Made by a program: the position numbers and the translations under genes | The notes under the pieces: model-generated | Seen by the model: the letters and a program-made list of their open reading frames with translations, nothing else | The model's database searches: none | Told to the model about the DNA's origin: nothing | Source of the DNA: Craterostigma plantagineum | Taxonomy: Eukaryota; Streptophyta; Magnoliopsida; Lamiales; Linderniaceae | DNA length: 64,000 nucleotides | Direction of reading: 5' to 3' | NCBI GenBank assembly: GCA_027422505.1 | Contig: JAPQWV010000012.1 | Coordinates: 20,496,001-20,560,000 of the forward strand | Shown: positions 34,480 through 47,040 of the stretch, piece by piece | Layout of the letters: every line of letters begins with the position of its first letter | How positions within the stretch are numbered: position 1 is the stretch's first letter

Positions 34480-37060
34480 ATTGGTAAAATGATTAAAAGA
34501 ATTAATCGTATCATCCAGTTTCTCCATCATGTGATTCATCGTAATACTCAGACTGTTAGAGTGTTCTTGCAAGACTGGTCGTAGAATCTCTGCCATAGCA
34601 ATCAATTGTCATTCAACAGGCGACACTGTCTATGCACACTGATAATATATATGTCATTCAGTGTTTTTGTTAGCAATTGAACGTATTTAATTGTGGCAGA
34701 CAGCTAAGTAGAGCTACAATAGATGGTTTCTCGCATTATCATTAACATATTTTTAAGTTCATTCACACACATTAGTAATCATCAAGTACAATCATTCGCT
34801 ACCGTCATAAATTTCAAAAAATACACAAACCTTTCATGCGGTCTTGCATAAACATTGATGACTTTTTCTCGTGCGTGCAAGACTCCCCGGTGGCCTACAT
34901 AACTTTTCCCGTCATTATCTATCAAATGCATTTGATATAAAACAATAGTCTATTTTTTAATTGTCTACACACTAACCTGAATAATACGATTCAATTTTTT
35001 AATAGTACTTATCCCATCATACAGTTTAATAACTCGCCTAAGTTTTATTTCCCTAACAAACCATTAATATATCACGCGCTTCATTAGACAATTAGACAAC
35101 AGAATTTAAAAACATGACATACCAAACTAATATAGCGACAGTGTTCAAAACACGACCCACATAACATAAAAAACAAATATTGTCCAAGTTTCCTAAATAG
35201 ATAAACTAACTAAAAGCAAATGTTCACATCAACAGACAAAAGCATTGGCTTCAACCCAACATTATTTGAAATACCGTTTCTCTTGTACGTTCTTCTCACA
35301 CTGGGAGAATCATTGTCATTCACATTATCTCGGGCATAGTGTGGAGCGATGAGAAATTGCTTTTTTCCATGAGCAGATGGTCCATCGACTATCACTTGTT
35401 GGGGAGCAGTATTCATCTCCCGCATATTCTCAAACGTCAGAAAACATCACTTGAAATCAGAAGCACAGGTGAATTATAATTTTTAATAGTTGTGGGGCAC
35501 CGTCCATCTCTAGTTTCCCTCTCTCTTTCTTTCTCTCCCCTGAAAAAACCCTAACCCACACACAGCCGCCACCTTCTTCCCCCTTTCACCTCCCCTCCCA
35601 TCCCCTTCTCCTCCTCCCCACCTCACCCCCGTCTCCTTTCTGTCAACCCGCTCCTCCCCCAACCTCCACTGGGGGGTGGGGGAGCCTGCCCTTTTTTTTT
35701 TTTTTTTGCCTTGTTTTTTTTTGCTTTTCCAGCACCCACCTCCGCCGGCCAGCCCGACGCCACCACCGCTGCCGGCGCCCTGCCCCGATGCCCACCTCCG
35801 CCGGCCGCTTCGACGCCCACCTCAGCCGGCGGCCTCGACGCCCCCTCCGCCGGCTGCCCCGCCGTCCGCCTGCTAGGAGCTTCCTCCGTTGTGCCCGGCG
35901 TACCCTTACGACAGCCCGCCGCCTTCCGTCAACCACCGGCCGCTGTACCCCTCCTCTGTCTTCCGGCGTTCGTCTAAAAAACTTTCTCTCCCGTCCCTCG
36001 GATCGGGAGCCTTTTCTCCTTTATGGAGCCCCAGTCTGATAAAATAAAAATCTAGAAGTCGAAGACCAAGTTAAAGTGAAGAGTATAGTAGATTTAGCTT
36101 GATAGCTTTTTCTGTTATAGGTTCTTTAGTTCTTGGTTGTAGATAATAGGTTTTATTTTCTGTCGATTTTTTTGTCCCTTGTGGACCTTTGTCTCCCCAC
36201 GTGGGAGTGTTGTGCCCCTTGTGGGTCTTATTTCCTCTTTCTGAGGACTTGTTTCCGTTTGGCGCAATGCGACCAAACGGCTATGTGTGCTGTTTAGCAC
36301 GTATGTACTCGTATTTCAGTAATGGCAAGCTATTGTTGGAAAAAAAAAATCAGAAGCACAAAATATTTTTTTACTTATCGAAGAAGAATGAAACAATTGG
36401 ATAAAGATGACAGCAGCAATCTGTCCACGCATGAACTGAAGTTTCTGGAGGATGCTAAGCTTCTCTTCCATTAAGATATCAATCTGCCGAAGTCGTAAAC
36501 ATATTATGCAAATACATGCTAATTTCATAGGATAGTTGCACGAAAAAATGCACCTTTTTTTGTGATTTGATGTTGAAATTCTTGTAGCTAATGTCTTCAC
36601 TCGGTCGTTCCAGGTTGATGGCTTTCATCGACCATTGGCTTCTTTTCAGGACTTTTGCATTGGAATTCATCTTTGTTATCAACGTTTTATCGGAATTCTA
36701 GAAAACTTCTTCTTCTCCACTGCTATCACTCTCGTCGACTTCGAAGGTCTCAAACGGATTTTCCATACTGCTTCGATGTTTGCACCAGACTTGGAGATTT
36801 GAGACGATTTGATCTTCGAAGAATTGAGTCTGAGCTTGCTCTGCCGCGGCGTGAGGTTGAACCCTAACAGTGTGCATAAATAGAATTACACAGTCAGCGA
36901 AAAAATCAAAGTTGAGGAAGGCTCCTTCCAGACTGCAACTGACTCTCAAGTGTAGCTCGGAAACCCTGAAGGGAGGGCACGAGCGACCTCTGTAGGAAGC
37001 GGTGTCCTCCGGAGACCGCGACCGAGCTAGCAGTAAGTGATGGGAAGAGACCCCAACCAA
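34480..37060 (-). pseudogene. unrecognised minus-strand gene fragments interrupted by a retroposon
   Basis: Several short open segments on the minus strand look like exons: 37060-36698 (acidic end NPFETFEVDESDSSGEEE), 36682-36560 (KVLKRSQWSMKAINLE), 36500-36410 (LRQIDILMEEKLSILQKLQ), 35425-35260 (APQQVIVDGPSAHGKKQF) and 34605-34480 (ITMNHMMEKLDDTINSFN). The charged and helical composition suggests a nuclear or coiled-coil protein, but I do not recognise the family and cannot prove the parts form one gene. The 35468-36346 retroposon lies between two of them. The upstream part around 36960-37150 is GC-rich and could be a 5' leader. Confidence 0.3.
35468..36346 (+). mobile_element. poly(A) retroposon with 14-bp target duplication
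   Basis: It is flanked by the exact 14-bp duplication AAATCAGAAGCACA (35454-35467 and 36347-36360) and ends in a poly(A) stretch. The 5' half has a CT-rich leader (35515-35545), an ACCCTAACCC motif and a very GC-rich Pro/Ala-coding stretch (about 35730-35990). The 3' end GTAATGGCAAGCTATTG resembles the LINE tails at 8880 and 63925. It could be a LINE deletion derivative or a retrocopied transcript; no reverse transcriptase is encoded. Confidence 0.75.
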
Positions 37061-37912
37061 CCCCAGCCCGTGAGCCCAAAAAGCGGGAGGGATGGGGTAT
37101 GCTAGGGGTCGGATCCCAGAGCGCGGATGGAGAGAAAAATCTGAATAAGGAATCCAGACCTAGTTTCGCAAAATATTTTCAACAATCAATTATGTAAATC
37201 TAAAACAACAGCTAACCCTTTGTGCAAGAATTGAAATGCAATCCATGATACTGGAGCTAGGTTTCCCCAATTCTCGCTGATGAACTTGTATGCATTTTGT
37301 TCGTAGGTATAATTGTACGAATTTGGGGGCGATTAACTACAGTTAAATTGTGGCTACGAGTTGCGAAATAGCTATGACATACTCGCGCAACTAAGAGTCG
37401 AAATAAAATACGGTGTAAAGAGAACTCAATGAAAAAATGTACCTGCTTACCTCAATGCCAGAGGCAACATTTCTGTTGCTCTTCCTTCCCATTTGCTGTT
37501 GCTTTCTCCCCAAATATGCACGCACTGCCTATGAAAACTAAACGCTGTAAGCCAAAATGTATTTGCTTTTGTAAGCAGTGCTTATTTTTATTTCCGGAGA
37601 AAGTAATTGACAAAAGCTTTGCAAAATAATATCAACCGTCCACTTAATATTTTATTGATGACTGTATTTCAATATTATGGGTCGATTAACTTGATTCCAT
37701 TATCATTTTCGAGTAATTGCAAACAATTTATTTATTACATAACATGTGCACTAAGTTTTATTTGTGAATCAAGAGAATAGTGTGGTAGAGAATGGTATAA
37801 GAACTCATTAAAGGGAAAATCCGTTCATATGTTCGACTTTTAAGTTGCTGACTTGAAAACAAAAAACAAAGAGTCGATAATACTCGATTGAAGAAACATT
37901 ATTTGTAATTAA
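37061..37912. other. intergenic, no gene recognised
   Basis: Mixed composition, GC-rich until about 37135 and then AT-rich. Only short unsupported open frames occur. Confidence 0.4.
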
Positions 37913-38020
37913 TTGAGACCTATCCAAAATATACGTATTAATATGTTGTCTTCAGCCGTATATGAAGAGACACTACATGAAATCTTGCCTCTAGTACATG
38001 TTCATACAACCATACACACA

Positions 38021-38407
38021 ATGAGTTCTTCACTAACAAATAGCGAAAGAAGTGGCTTACGATACAAAGAACACAAAAGCAAATGTGGCAGGGAATATGA
38101 TATTAAGATCGTGGTACCGACGAACAAAAGAGAAGGTAAATTATTTTGTATTTGCAAGAGTGGATACTGCGAATTTTTCATGTGGCTGAATCCAATAGAC
38201 TTCAATATTCATGACGACGAAGCAATATCAGACTCGGAAATGTTTCTACCAAAGAGATGTAGTATTCAAGCTGAACATATCGGAGACTTGTTCTCCATAT
38301 GCGATGATCTCGAAAAAAGGACAGCGTCGCTCAAGAAGACAGTAAAAATGATGAAATTCAACTTGGCCGGTGCTTTGATTGTTCTATGTGGAATATTATG
38401 CATGTAG
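38021..38407 (+). CDS. small GRF-type zinc-finger protein with C-terminal membrane segment
   Basis: 128 residues from ATG 38021 (MSSSLTNSERSG). This start is chosen because related plant proteins begin with a Ser-rich stretch just before the finger; an upstream in-frame ATG at 37943 would add 26 residues. The cysteine-rich core (Cys22-Gly-Arg-Glu-Tyr, Cys43, Cys45, Cys50, then FFMWLNP) resembles plant GRF zinc fingers of the At4g04775-like group. A short coiled coil (about 88-110) and a hydrophobic C-terminal helix (about 112-128) follow, as in many family members. Function is unknown; such genes are often amplified with Mutator-like elements. The reading frame is intact and lies just 3' of the oppositely oriented Ulp1 gene. 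Confidence 0.6.
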   Translation: MSSSLTNSERSGLRYKEHKSKCGREYDIKIVVPTNKREGKLFCICKSGYCEFFMWLNPIDFNIHDDEAISDSEMFLPKRCSIQAEHIGDLFSICDDLEKRTASLKKTVKMMKFNLAGALIVLCGILCM

Positions 38408-38675
38408 TCAGTGTATGTTTCAAGGGTTCGCCACATGACGTTTCATTTGTTTATGTATATGTGCAATCTACAACCGTGTCGAACTTGTACTGTTGAAAAA
38501 AACCAATTATCCTATATGATGTTAGGAAACAGGGAGGCCCCAAAAACAGAGCAAAAACAGATACGTATAGAATAAATACAGGAAAGCACCAGTCTTTCAG
38601 CATTTTTGATAAAACAGTTCCAAAGAACAACCCAAAACTATTCGAACAATTACGTCAAAAAACTACCAACACGCA

Positions 38676-41600
38676 TCAAAGACCGACAGATGTTCTTTCA
38701 TTCCAAGGAGGCCAATGCCAGTATCTGTAGAAAACAGAGGCTGTAAGATACTGGAGAAACTCCTTTATCTGCGAAAGAAGGAACTCGTGGAGTTTATCGC
38801 TACGAAACATCATGGAAAATGCATTCCTGAGTACATGAACACCACAGTCTCCCCTGCATAAAGTAAACAAATACATATTCAGCCATATTAAAATAGAAAG
38901 ATATAATTAGTGACAACATTACCCATTTCCCTGCTGAGGAGTTCTTCTGTCCCTGCCAACTTTAAACTTGAACTCAGAATTCACCACACCGATGGCCTTC
39001 AGGGTCAACGTAATCACATCGACATCATTTCCCAACGATGAACGTATGATACGCATATCACGGTCATAATCAATGCTCGAATCGATAATGGCAAAGGTGT
39101 TTTGTTCAGGGACAACAGCACAAAGAACCCAATGCTGGTCATTCACATTGAGCTGCATGACAATAAGTCTAGCATTCTTCCAGCTACACGACGGCCAAGA
39201 AGCAAACTGTCCCATAATAAATGGCATAACATCATTCAAGTTGGCCACCCCATCTTTCATCTGTAACTTTGTCACAAATTGACTGAATGCCGTACTCATA
39301 AATGCAGTTTCCTTCATCGGATGCAAACAGAGGCCTTGCCTTTCGATGAAACCGCGCAAGCATTCATCAATATGCTGCAATATATATTTAAGAAAAACTT
39401 TCACAATATTTTAAAGATAATTAAATTTCAACACCAACATAGACGGATAAAAACTCACAACATCACCCAGCCACGTCCCTGGTTTCATGAGCTCAATGAA
39501 AAAATAAGATTTAAGACTCACGCCCAACAGACCCCTTCGAACATACCCCGACCTCATTTTGCTTATGAATCTCTCTGCAGCCGGCCACATTCGCAGCTTG
39601 TACAGAACATGTTCATCGATTGCATGATTCTTGTATGGCACTCGCTGACAGTTTGGAAGGGCAGGCAAACACACTTCATCTAATCTCCATTTCTTTGCAG
39701 CTTGAACCTGTTCGCTCGAATCCCTTTCTGCATTCATTACAATTAATACATATATAAGAGTAAACAAACAAACAAATCTAAATAAACATAAAACTCATGT
39801 AGCGTTTCAGCAGAAAATACCCTACAAACCAGACTGAGATTGGCTGAACTTCTTAATCGTTTCATTCATAATGCTGATCTGATTTTCAACAGACTGCAGA
39901 AGTTTCTCCATGGGCTTAATTTTCTGATCAAATTACTCCTCGTGAACATGAATGCTGTCAGCTGCTTCTATGTTCGAAAGCCGCTCATTAACTTCAATCA
40001 AAGACGATTCCCATCTGTTTTTATGCACAAAACCTGCTCAGCATGATAATCAACCATATTCCACACACCGGTGACCTCATTCAAGATGTCAGCAACTCCT
40101 GGAATGATTTCTTCACAAGCAACGCCTTGACAAGATTGAACTCAAACTCTACCCCGATTCGGAATTTCGGTATAAGCAAAACCTGTAGCAACATCTGGTA
40201 CAATCGTCTCCTCGATAGCCACATGCTGATGACTTGTTTTATATCCTCATTATTTTCGTCAGGATCATCAGAAGAGACCTCAACAGTCTGCGTTATCTGG
40301 GACCCTGTTGAGTGACTATCGTCACTCAACCGTTCATTCAACATAGGATGCTCAGTCATCGTCTGATCTGCCTGTCAAAGATCATCATCATAGCATGTCT
40401 TTTCATCCAAGCATCGACCATCAGGGTCTCGAACTTCCAAATCACTTCCTTCCATTTGACTTTTCAGAACAGTGGACAACGGATGCAGACTTGCATTCAC
40501 GGTAGCCTGCGCACTGTTGTCTTTCACAACTACATCTGAACTGAAACATTGATGAACACTTTGAGGGGTTTTGGATCCCTTCTCTTTCAAACTGCATGCC
40601 GCTCCCACCATCCCGTGCATGCTCAATACATAGCTGTTTGCTTCGAATTATCGGGTCCTCCCGTCCGCCGTCATCATAACACAACGTATTGTCACACCTA
40701 GGTACACCAGTAACTTCTCCCATTTCCAACTGCAAGAGAATAACTGGAGATGCCACCTGATCACCGCCAAAAGCGCCACTCTTATAACACATATTTTTCG
40801 TCTTGATTGCCGGTCGCAGGTCAGCCAGCATTTCGTACAAAGTTTTTGTCTCCCAATCACCGTCATCACATTCACTCGCCAAAACACCGGAAAATACAGC
40901 CTTCGGTTGTGCGTACCGATCACCGTTATAGTCAGGCTGATGATCTTGAGGAGATTGTTCAGCAGTCTCATGCACAGACTGTTTATTCAACGAACATCCA
41001 TTGTCATCGTCAGAAACGGACTGTGAGGATAATCCAGTTTTGGACGACGACAGACTAATTAGCACAGGAGACTGTAAAGAAACATTCTTCTTAGCTTTCT
41101 TCAACCGTTGAGAGGACCTGCTCCCAACGGTTGCTTTCTCAGATTTCTCTTGGTTGCGATGAATCGGGCGGCCCATAGTTGTTTTCTCAGACCCTTTACC
41201 CCCCGCTGTGCAAGCCTTTCTTGCAAGAACGTTTGCTAGGCAGACACTCAGAAATATTTGCTTGAGCAGTTTCACCTACCACAGGCTGCTCATGACCAAC
41301 CTCTAGATTAGATGGAACAGACGGCATACACACGACTGCGACACCATTTAATAAGTAACTTGTTATCCTCTCAATAACACCAGAAGTGCGAATCTGTTCA
41401 AAAGTACTTCTTGTAAAGAACCCTGCCTCGCGTTCATCTGTTGTAGGCTGCAAGAGACCTCTCTAAACTCCAAACTTCGAAACCCACCACCCAATTACTT
41501 CATCCATTTTAAGAGAAGCCTTAGTATTCCACTGAGTTGTCTTCCACAAACACATGCGAGGAACCACTCGTCCTGGCCCATCCAAAGCAGTAGCAAAGTT

Positions 41601-42477
41601 TTGTGCAATTCCAGGTATGCATTCATATGCAAGAACCTGTGCAATACAAAATCTAACACACGTATGTCATTCGATTCAATACAACAAAAAGAGTTTAGGA
41701 ACCGTATATTTAACAAACATCTACACAGAATTCACGTATAATATAACAACTAATTTATTATACCTGCAAAGGATGCACGAATCCACCAAGCGTCAGTCCT
41801 TTATACTTCTTAGCCCCATCTAATGTATTCCTAACTATGCGTTGAGATACGTCCTTTTTCAGCGATCTTAGAGCGCTTGCATACGCAACAGTTCCCCATG
41901 GATAGTTGTTGAATCTGTCAAAGTCCTCCACCAAAGAAAAGATTTCCGATCTAACTATGACATTTTTTCAAGAACTTCGCTGTTCCAGCACCCCAACAAC
42001 AAATACGATGCAAGCTAATTTCAACTTTTCAACATTAACCCTGTTGGGCGAACTTCTCTTGAATTTTGATAACCGGTCACGAACGCCATCTAGATGTATG
42101 ATACTCTTTCCAGGAAAGTGTCTCAAAACAAACTCGCTGTCATCAGAAATTTCAGGAACAACAGAAAATTTCATACCCGTTAATAAGCAGTATTCCAAAC
42201 GTGAGAATCGAATGGCCGATTTGTTAACAATCATCAGATCATCTGATTCAGTCACTGCAATCTGCGACTTCATCAAATACCAAATAAGCTGCCCTGATAC
42301 GCAGAATTGGTCGGCACACTTAATAAGGTCTCCAAATTGGGTCCTAGAAACCAGCTCTTCAAGTTCCTTCTTGTTCAATGTATTGACAATGAGCTGACTA
42401 ATAGACTGATAATCATAGCACAACGTCAGCTTGCAGGGAACAAACACGTCAGGAGGAATTCGAGTGTCAAGAACCTC
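38676..42477 (-). pseudogene. DUF1985 - Ulp1 (C48) cysteine protease, transposon-type, broken
   Basis: The first recognised exon, 42477-41764, has the DUF1985 pattern (QFGDLIKC, FCVSGQLIWYLMKSQIAV, RFSRLEYCLLTGMKF, FNNYPWGTVAYASALRSL) with an in-frame TGA at 41968-41970. An exon from 41636 (VLAYECIPGIAQNFA) runs into an in-frame TAG near 41464. A long Ser/Lys-rich linker (41450-40440) follows. The Ulp1 domain exons are 39767-~39490, 39374-38923 and 38853-38676. They carry the catalytic His (NDQHWVLCAVV), Asp (FAIIDSSID), Gln (PQQGN) and Cys (GDCGVHVLRN), so the protease core itself looks intact. DUF1985-Ulp1 genes are carried by plant Mutator-like (Kaonashi-type) elements. The two stops argue for decay. 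Confidence 0.75.
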
Positions 42478-43163
42478 CTGAGTAGACAACAACATGCATA
42501 AATTAAGAAACCTGAAGAAAGTCGCATACATGCACACACACCGCATAAAAACACAAACATCAAAACTAAGAAACAAGTAGGCAAAACTAACCCTTATAAC
42601 TATGGTATTAACATTAGCTTCGCAGGACGTCATCTTCGATCCTTCGGGATATGAACTGCACTACTTTTTGTTGGAATAGGACAACCCCGAATGGCAATGA
42701 GCTTGTCCCGCACTTATTAGTCAAGAAGCATGAAATAGGACAACCGCGAATGGCAATGGCAATGGAATAGGACAACCGCTCTTCAAGTTTCTTCTTGTTC
42801 AATGTATTGACAATGAGCTGACTAATAGACTGATAATCAGAGCACAACGTCAGCTTGCAGGGAACAAACACGTCAGGAGGAATTCGAGTGTCAAGAACCT
42901 CCTGAGTAGATAACAACATGCATAAATTAAGAAACCTGAAGAAAGTCGCATACATGCACACACACCGCATAAAAACACAAACATCAAAACTAAGAAACAA
43001 GAAGGCAAAACTAACCCTTATAACTATGGCATTAACATTAGCTTCGCAGGACGTCATCTTCGATCCTTCGGGATATGAACTGCGCTACTTTTTGTTGGAA
43101 TAGGACAACCGCGAAAGGCAATGAGCTTGTCCCGCACTTATTAGTCAAGAAGCATGAAATAAA
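42354..43163. repeat. 386-bp near-perfect tandem duplication over the DUF1985 exon start
   Basis: 42354-42739 and 42778-43163 are almost identical (offset 424 bp). Both contain the exon start EVLDTRIPPDVF and the upstream intron and first-exon-like MTSCEANVN stretch. The spacer repeats the short motif GAATAGGACAACCGCGAATG. Only the copy nearer the gene continues into the DUF1985 domain. Confidence 0.92.
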
Positions 43164-43984
43164 TAGCTCAATTTATTTTCAATTTGGGTGTAAATCGGAT
43201 TTTCTGTTTACATTGACAAAAATAGCCCTTAGCAATGACTAGCATCGACCCTTGACTTTAATTAATCAGTCAAACCATGTAATGCAAACACAATTAATTC
43301 TATTGGAGACCTACCGTTCATTCAATTACACAAATCTAACGTATTTCGCATAATGCCTAATTACACGATAGTGAGGAACATCATTGGGATACATAATTAC
43401 TGGAACACAAAGTATATAGGTAACAGACGGCGATCAAAAAACGAACCCGCATAATTCTCACAACATTAATGGTATATAGGATAAGCAAAGCCATTATTAT
43501 CAGCTGCCATCACTGATAAAAATCCCACAGTGATTGTAAGAACTATTACATCTTAAAGCAATACCACAGTGAAATTTCAATGCTAAAGATCCTTGCAATA
43601 CCACGAATAGCATATGATCACCGGGATACGATCCTTAATACAGGCAGGAGCCACGACGTCTCCCCCCCACCACCACACAAAACAAAACCAAAATATTAAA
43701 CAAATATCATAGGAAAAATGAAAACAAGCAGGCTTTACAAACCTCTACATGGCAGCTAAACATTCAATATACTGAAGTGTCCATTAAATAAAATGAAGCT
43801 AAATAGCTGTATTTGGATTGACATACAAACTCAACCGAATATTTACCAACACAAGACTGTATAAAAATCTATTAATCAAACAAATAATACTACGACTATT
43901 GTCTTATAGGTCAACGTATAGAAGATAATGGAAACCACAGCCCAAAAAGTATAGTTAATAGTACCGGATGAGACAACATGCCAT
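43164..43984. other. AT-rich spacer, no gene recognised
   Basis: No coding exon seen. A C-rich tract (CCCCCCCACCACC) occurs near 43660. Confidence 0.45.
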
Positions 43985-44710
43985 GCACTACTGCCATAAC
44001 CAAAGAAAAGCAAACATCCAATTGCGCACGACCGACCGGAAATCCTTCAATCAAACGAATAATTATACCGCAACTGTTCCACAATTCGATAGGTAGACGA
44101 TAGTCACTTGCAACATATTACGTTCTTGCTAACCAACAAACCCAAATCAGAGAAATAGCCTTGGAAGAGATAATTGCAAACATTCTAAGACTTATAAGTT
44201 AAAGACGGGCATATAGGCTTAATTAGGTGCACTAGTGCCATAACCAAAAAACACGAAACATCCATTTGCGCAAGACCGAACAGAAACCCTTCAATCAAAC
44301 GAATAATTATACCGCAACTGTTTCACAATTCGATAGGTAGATAATAGTTACTTGCAACATTTACGGTCTTGCTAACCAAAAACCCAAATCAGAGAAGTAG
44401 CATTGGAAGAAATAGTGAAAACACTCTAAGACTCATAAGTTGAAGGCAGGCATAAAAGCTTAATCAGGTGCACTACTGCCATAACCAAAAAACACCAAAC
44501 ACCCATTTGCGCAAGACCGAACAGAAATCCGTCAATTAAACGAATAAGTATACGGTAACTTTTTCGCAGCTCGATAGCCAGACGATAGTTACTTGCAACA
44601 TATTACGCTCTTGATAACCAAAACCCAAACCAGAAAAGTAGACTTGGAAGGAATAATTGAAAACATTCTTAGACTCATAACTTAAAGACGGGAATAGGAG
44701 CTTAATCAGG
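43985..44710. repeat. three tandem copies of a ~242-bp unit
   Basis: Units begin GCACTA(C/G)TGCCATAACC at 43985, 44229 and 44470 and end at about 44710. They share CTTCAATCAAACGAATAA-type and CGATAG(G/C)(T/C)AGA motifs throughout. Diverged GCACTACTGCCA motifs also occur near 47239 and 47394, upstream of the neighbouring RPA-like gene. Confidence 0.9.
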
Positions 44711-44749
44711 CTTTACGCCTTTTATTAACACGACCAGTACTAATAGGAA

Positions 44750-47040
44750 ACTTATTGGAAGCCCAGCGGACGCCCGTTCACCACCGCCGTCCATGTCGTG
44801 CGCGATGTCGCCACGCCCATCAGGAACCGAAGCAAATTCAGATATATTTGCGGGGCCCTCGATGCAAGCTAGCACACCAGGGTGAGTCTTATCACAAACC
44901 AAGTTGTCTTCTCTCCCACAAACATCCCCGCCACTAACAAAAACTCCCTCACGTTTCACAGGGTTTCCAGAGCCCTCAGGTCCATAAACAACGGCAGAAT
45001 TGGTCACGACGACATCAAGAGGATTAGCAACCAAACTAACTGGCAAAAAGACTAGAATCACATGGAACACCAAGGTGCGCACCAACCTACTCAGACAAAA
45101 ATAGAGAACCATTAATAAGATAACATGGATTTGGTTTCACGCCGGACATCAATAAACGACCGAAAAGCAAAATAAACATAATCGGACCAGAGACACGGCT
45201 GAGGTGGCCGGAATACACTCTTCGGACATATGGTAAACCGTAAAGCTCCGAAACATGCTTCGAAAGTCAAATGGTTTAACCTTTACGTAGAACTTAAAGG
45301 TCTTGCCGACCAAACCCAATATACAGCCCAACACATTGCCGACGCCCAGGTCATCAATGGGTGTTTCAGCCTGCTACGCATAAAACAAAAAAAAAAAATC
45401 AGGCCAAAGAAATGCAAAGAAACATAAATGACGCACAAGGACACAGCGACGGAGCGTAGGGGTCACCAATTCTTCGGCAGTCGTGCATGCAATCTTCCGG
45501 CTAGGACCATCAAAAATGACAAATTGCAGTATCAGAACCATCCTCAACGACAATTTCAATGCGAAAACTGTTATTAGCAGGTAGAAGAACGTTACGCACA
45601 ATACGAAATTGTCACATGAGGCGACTAGTGCGATTTAATACCATAGAATGCCAACCGCATTAGCATCGGAATACCTCCCGCAATTCAGAGCCACCCCGAA
45701 TTTGTCAAGCTTACTCGAACATCTAGACACGATATATAATACCATCCTTAATCTGTAGACAAATTGTCGGCATAACCATCATGACACATCTGAGAAAATA
45801 CATTGTAAATATATCAACTGCACCTGCTCGACTTCTCTATATAAAAATTCATGAATTGCCGAAATAGGAAACACAGGGATCTCAGCCCGAACCATAGTCT
45901 GGAAAACGGCATGCCGTCGTTCACTAGCGCCCAACCTGTAATGTTAATATGAGTAAACTTCCAAACGCAAATGAAGGAGTAAAATGACACTATAGATACA
46001 ACCAACCTCTTCCGAAGCACGTTGACATCATCAACCTCACAGTTAAGGTACAACTTCGACGAAGTCGTTGTATTCAAATATAGATTACCTGCATGATGAT
46101 ATTTATTAAGACGATGCAAAAGCAGACAAAACTGTGAAGTACCATATACCTCCAAAATATTTGGGATTAACACTCGTTATGATGACAATGTCATTTTGGT
46201 TACCGGCAGACTGAATATCATTACAAAACTCAAGCGCCTTCTGAGACCAAACAGTGACAAAAGCATCTTTAAAACTGCATAAAACCATGCATTAAAATGA
46301 GACGATTCATAAACGAAACCGGTATTCAATATAAAAAACACCATATGAAGTATATACCCTTCCAAAATGACCTTGAGAACAGCCCTCCTCGTGCTGCTGT
46401 TATCACCAACTTCTGGCTCAACTACTTGCGTAAGCAAGCCAATCACATCTACAAAAATACGTAGGGATAACTTGATACCATTGAAGAGGATATGATAAAA
46501 GTCTCGCAGCACGTCGCAACCATACCAGGCAACTCCTGATTACGACCAGCTAAGTTAATGAATGCATCGAAAGACCGGACGCGAAACTTGTGCAGGCCTA
46601 TAGAATAAGAATCTCCGGAAACCACATCCATGGTAGTATGCTCATTGAACCTCATCATGCAACGATGATCAGTGATACGGTAGCTAGTATGTGCATTGAC
46701 AACCTCAAAATTTGATATAGAAAATAAAAGACCGTCCTTCAAAGAATCCTGGAATTTGTGAGCCATCTGGATTTGAATTGTAGCATGCATGGTCGTGTCC
46801 TCTACCAATAAATTAAAACTTCATCATATACAACAAATATGAGACTAAAAATTGTCGAGTATTCAAAATCATAGACTAAATAACCTTCTCATCCAAGACC
46901 AAAAGATCAAGACTCATGGCAGCCCCATTTTTACGCAAGTTCCTCGACGTCCAGAAACGGAGAAGATGCACGACGACAGAGACTAAACAAGACTTAGGGG
47001 TCAACTCACCAAGAACGCATGATTTAATTAAATCACTCAT
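44750..47040 (-). pseudogene. RPA1-like single-stranded DNA-binding protein, copy A (3' half broken)
   Basis: Exons 47040-46885, 46799-46526, 46448-46358, 46274-46150, 46088-46007 and 45935-45824 join in frame to a 280-codon open chain. This covers the N-terminal OB fold (MSDLIKSCVLGELTPKSC, MSLDLLVLDEK), the next fold (MHATIQIQMAHKF, SISNFEVVN) and a third region (VTVWSQKALEF, IPVFPISAIHEFLYREVEQ). This is the layout of plant RPA70/DUF223 proteins. Downstream, the zinc-ribbon exon (about 45745-45640) has lost cysteines and is shifted, and the next exon (about 45570) needs a shift after EDGSDTA to read FVIFDGPSRKI. The C-terminal motif VKPFDFRSMFRSFTV survives near 45265. Full-length RPA function is unlikely; a truncated product is possible. 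Confidence 0.75.

Noticed and set aside
35676..36039. overlapping Pro/Ala/Arg-rich frames on both strands
   Set aside because: Open frames are expected by chance in this very GC-rich stretch. No domain is recognisable, so it was kept only as part of the retroposon.
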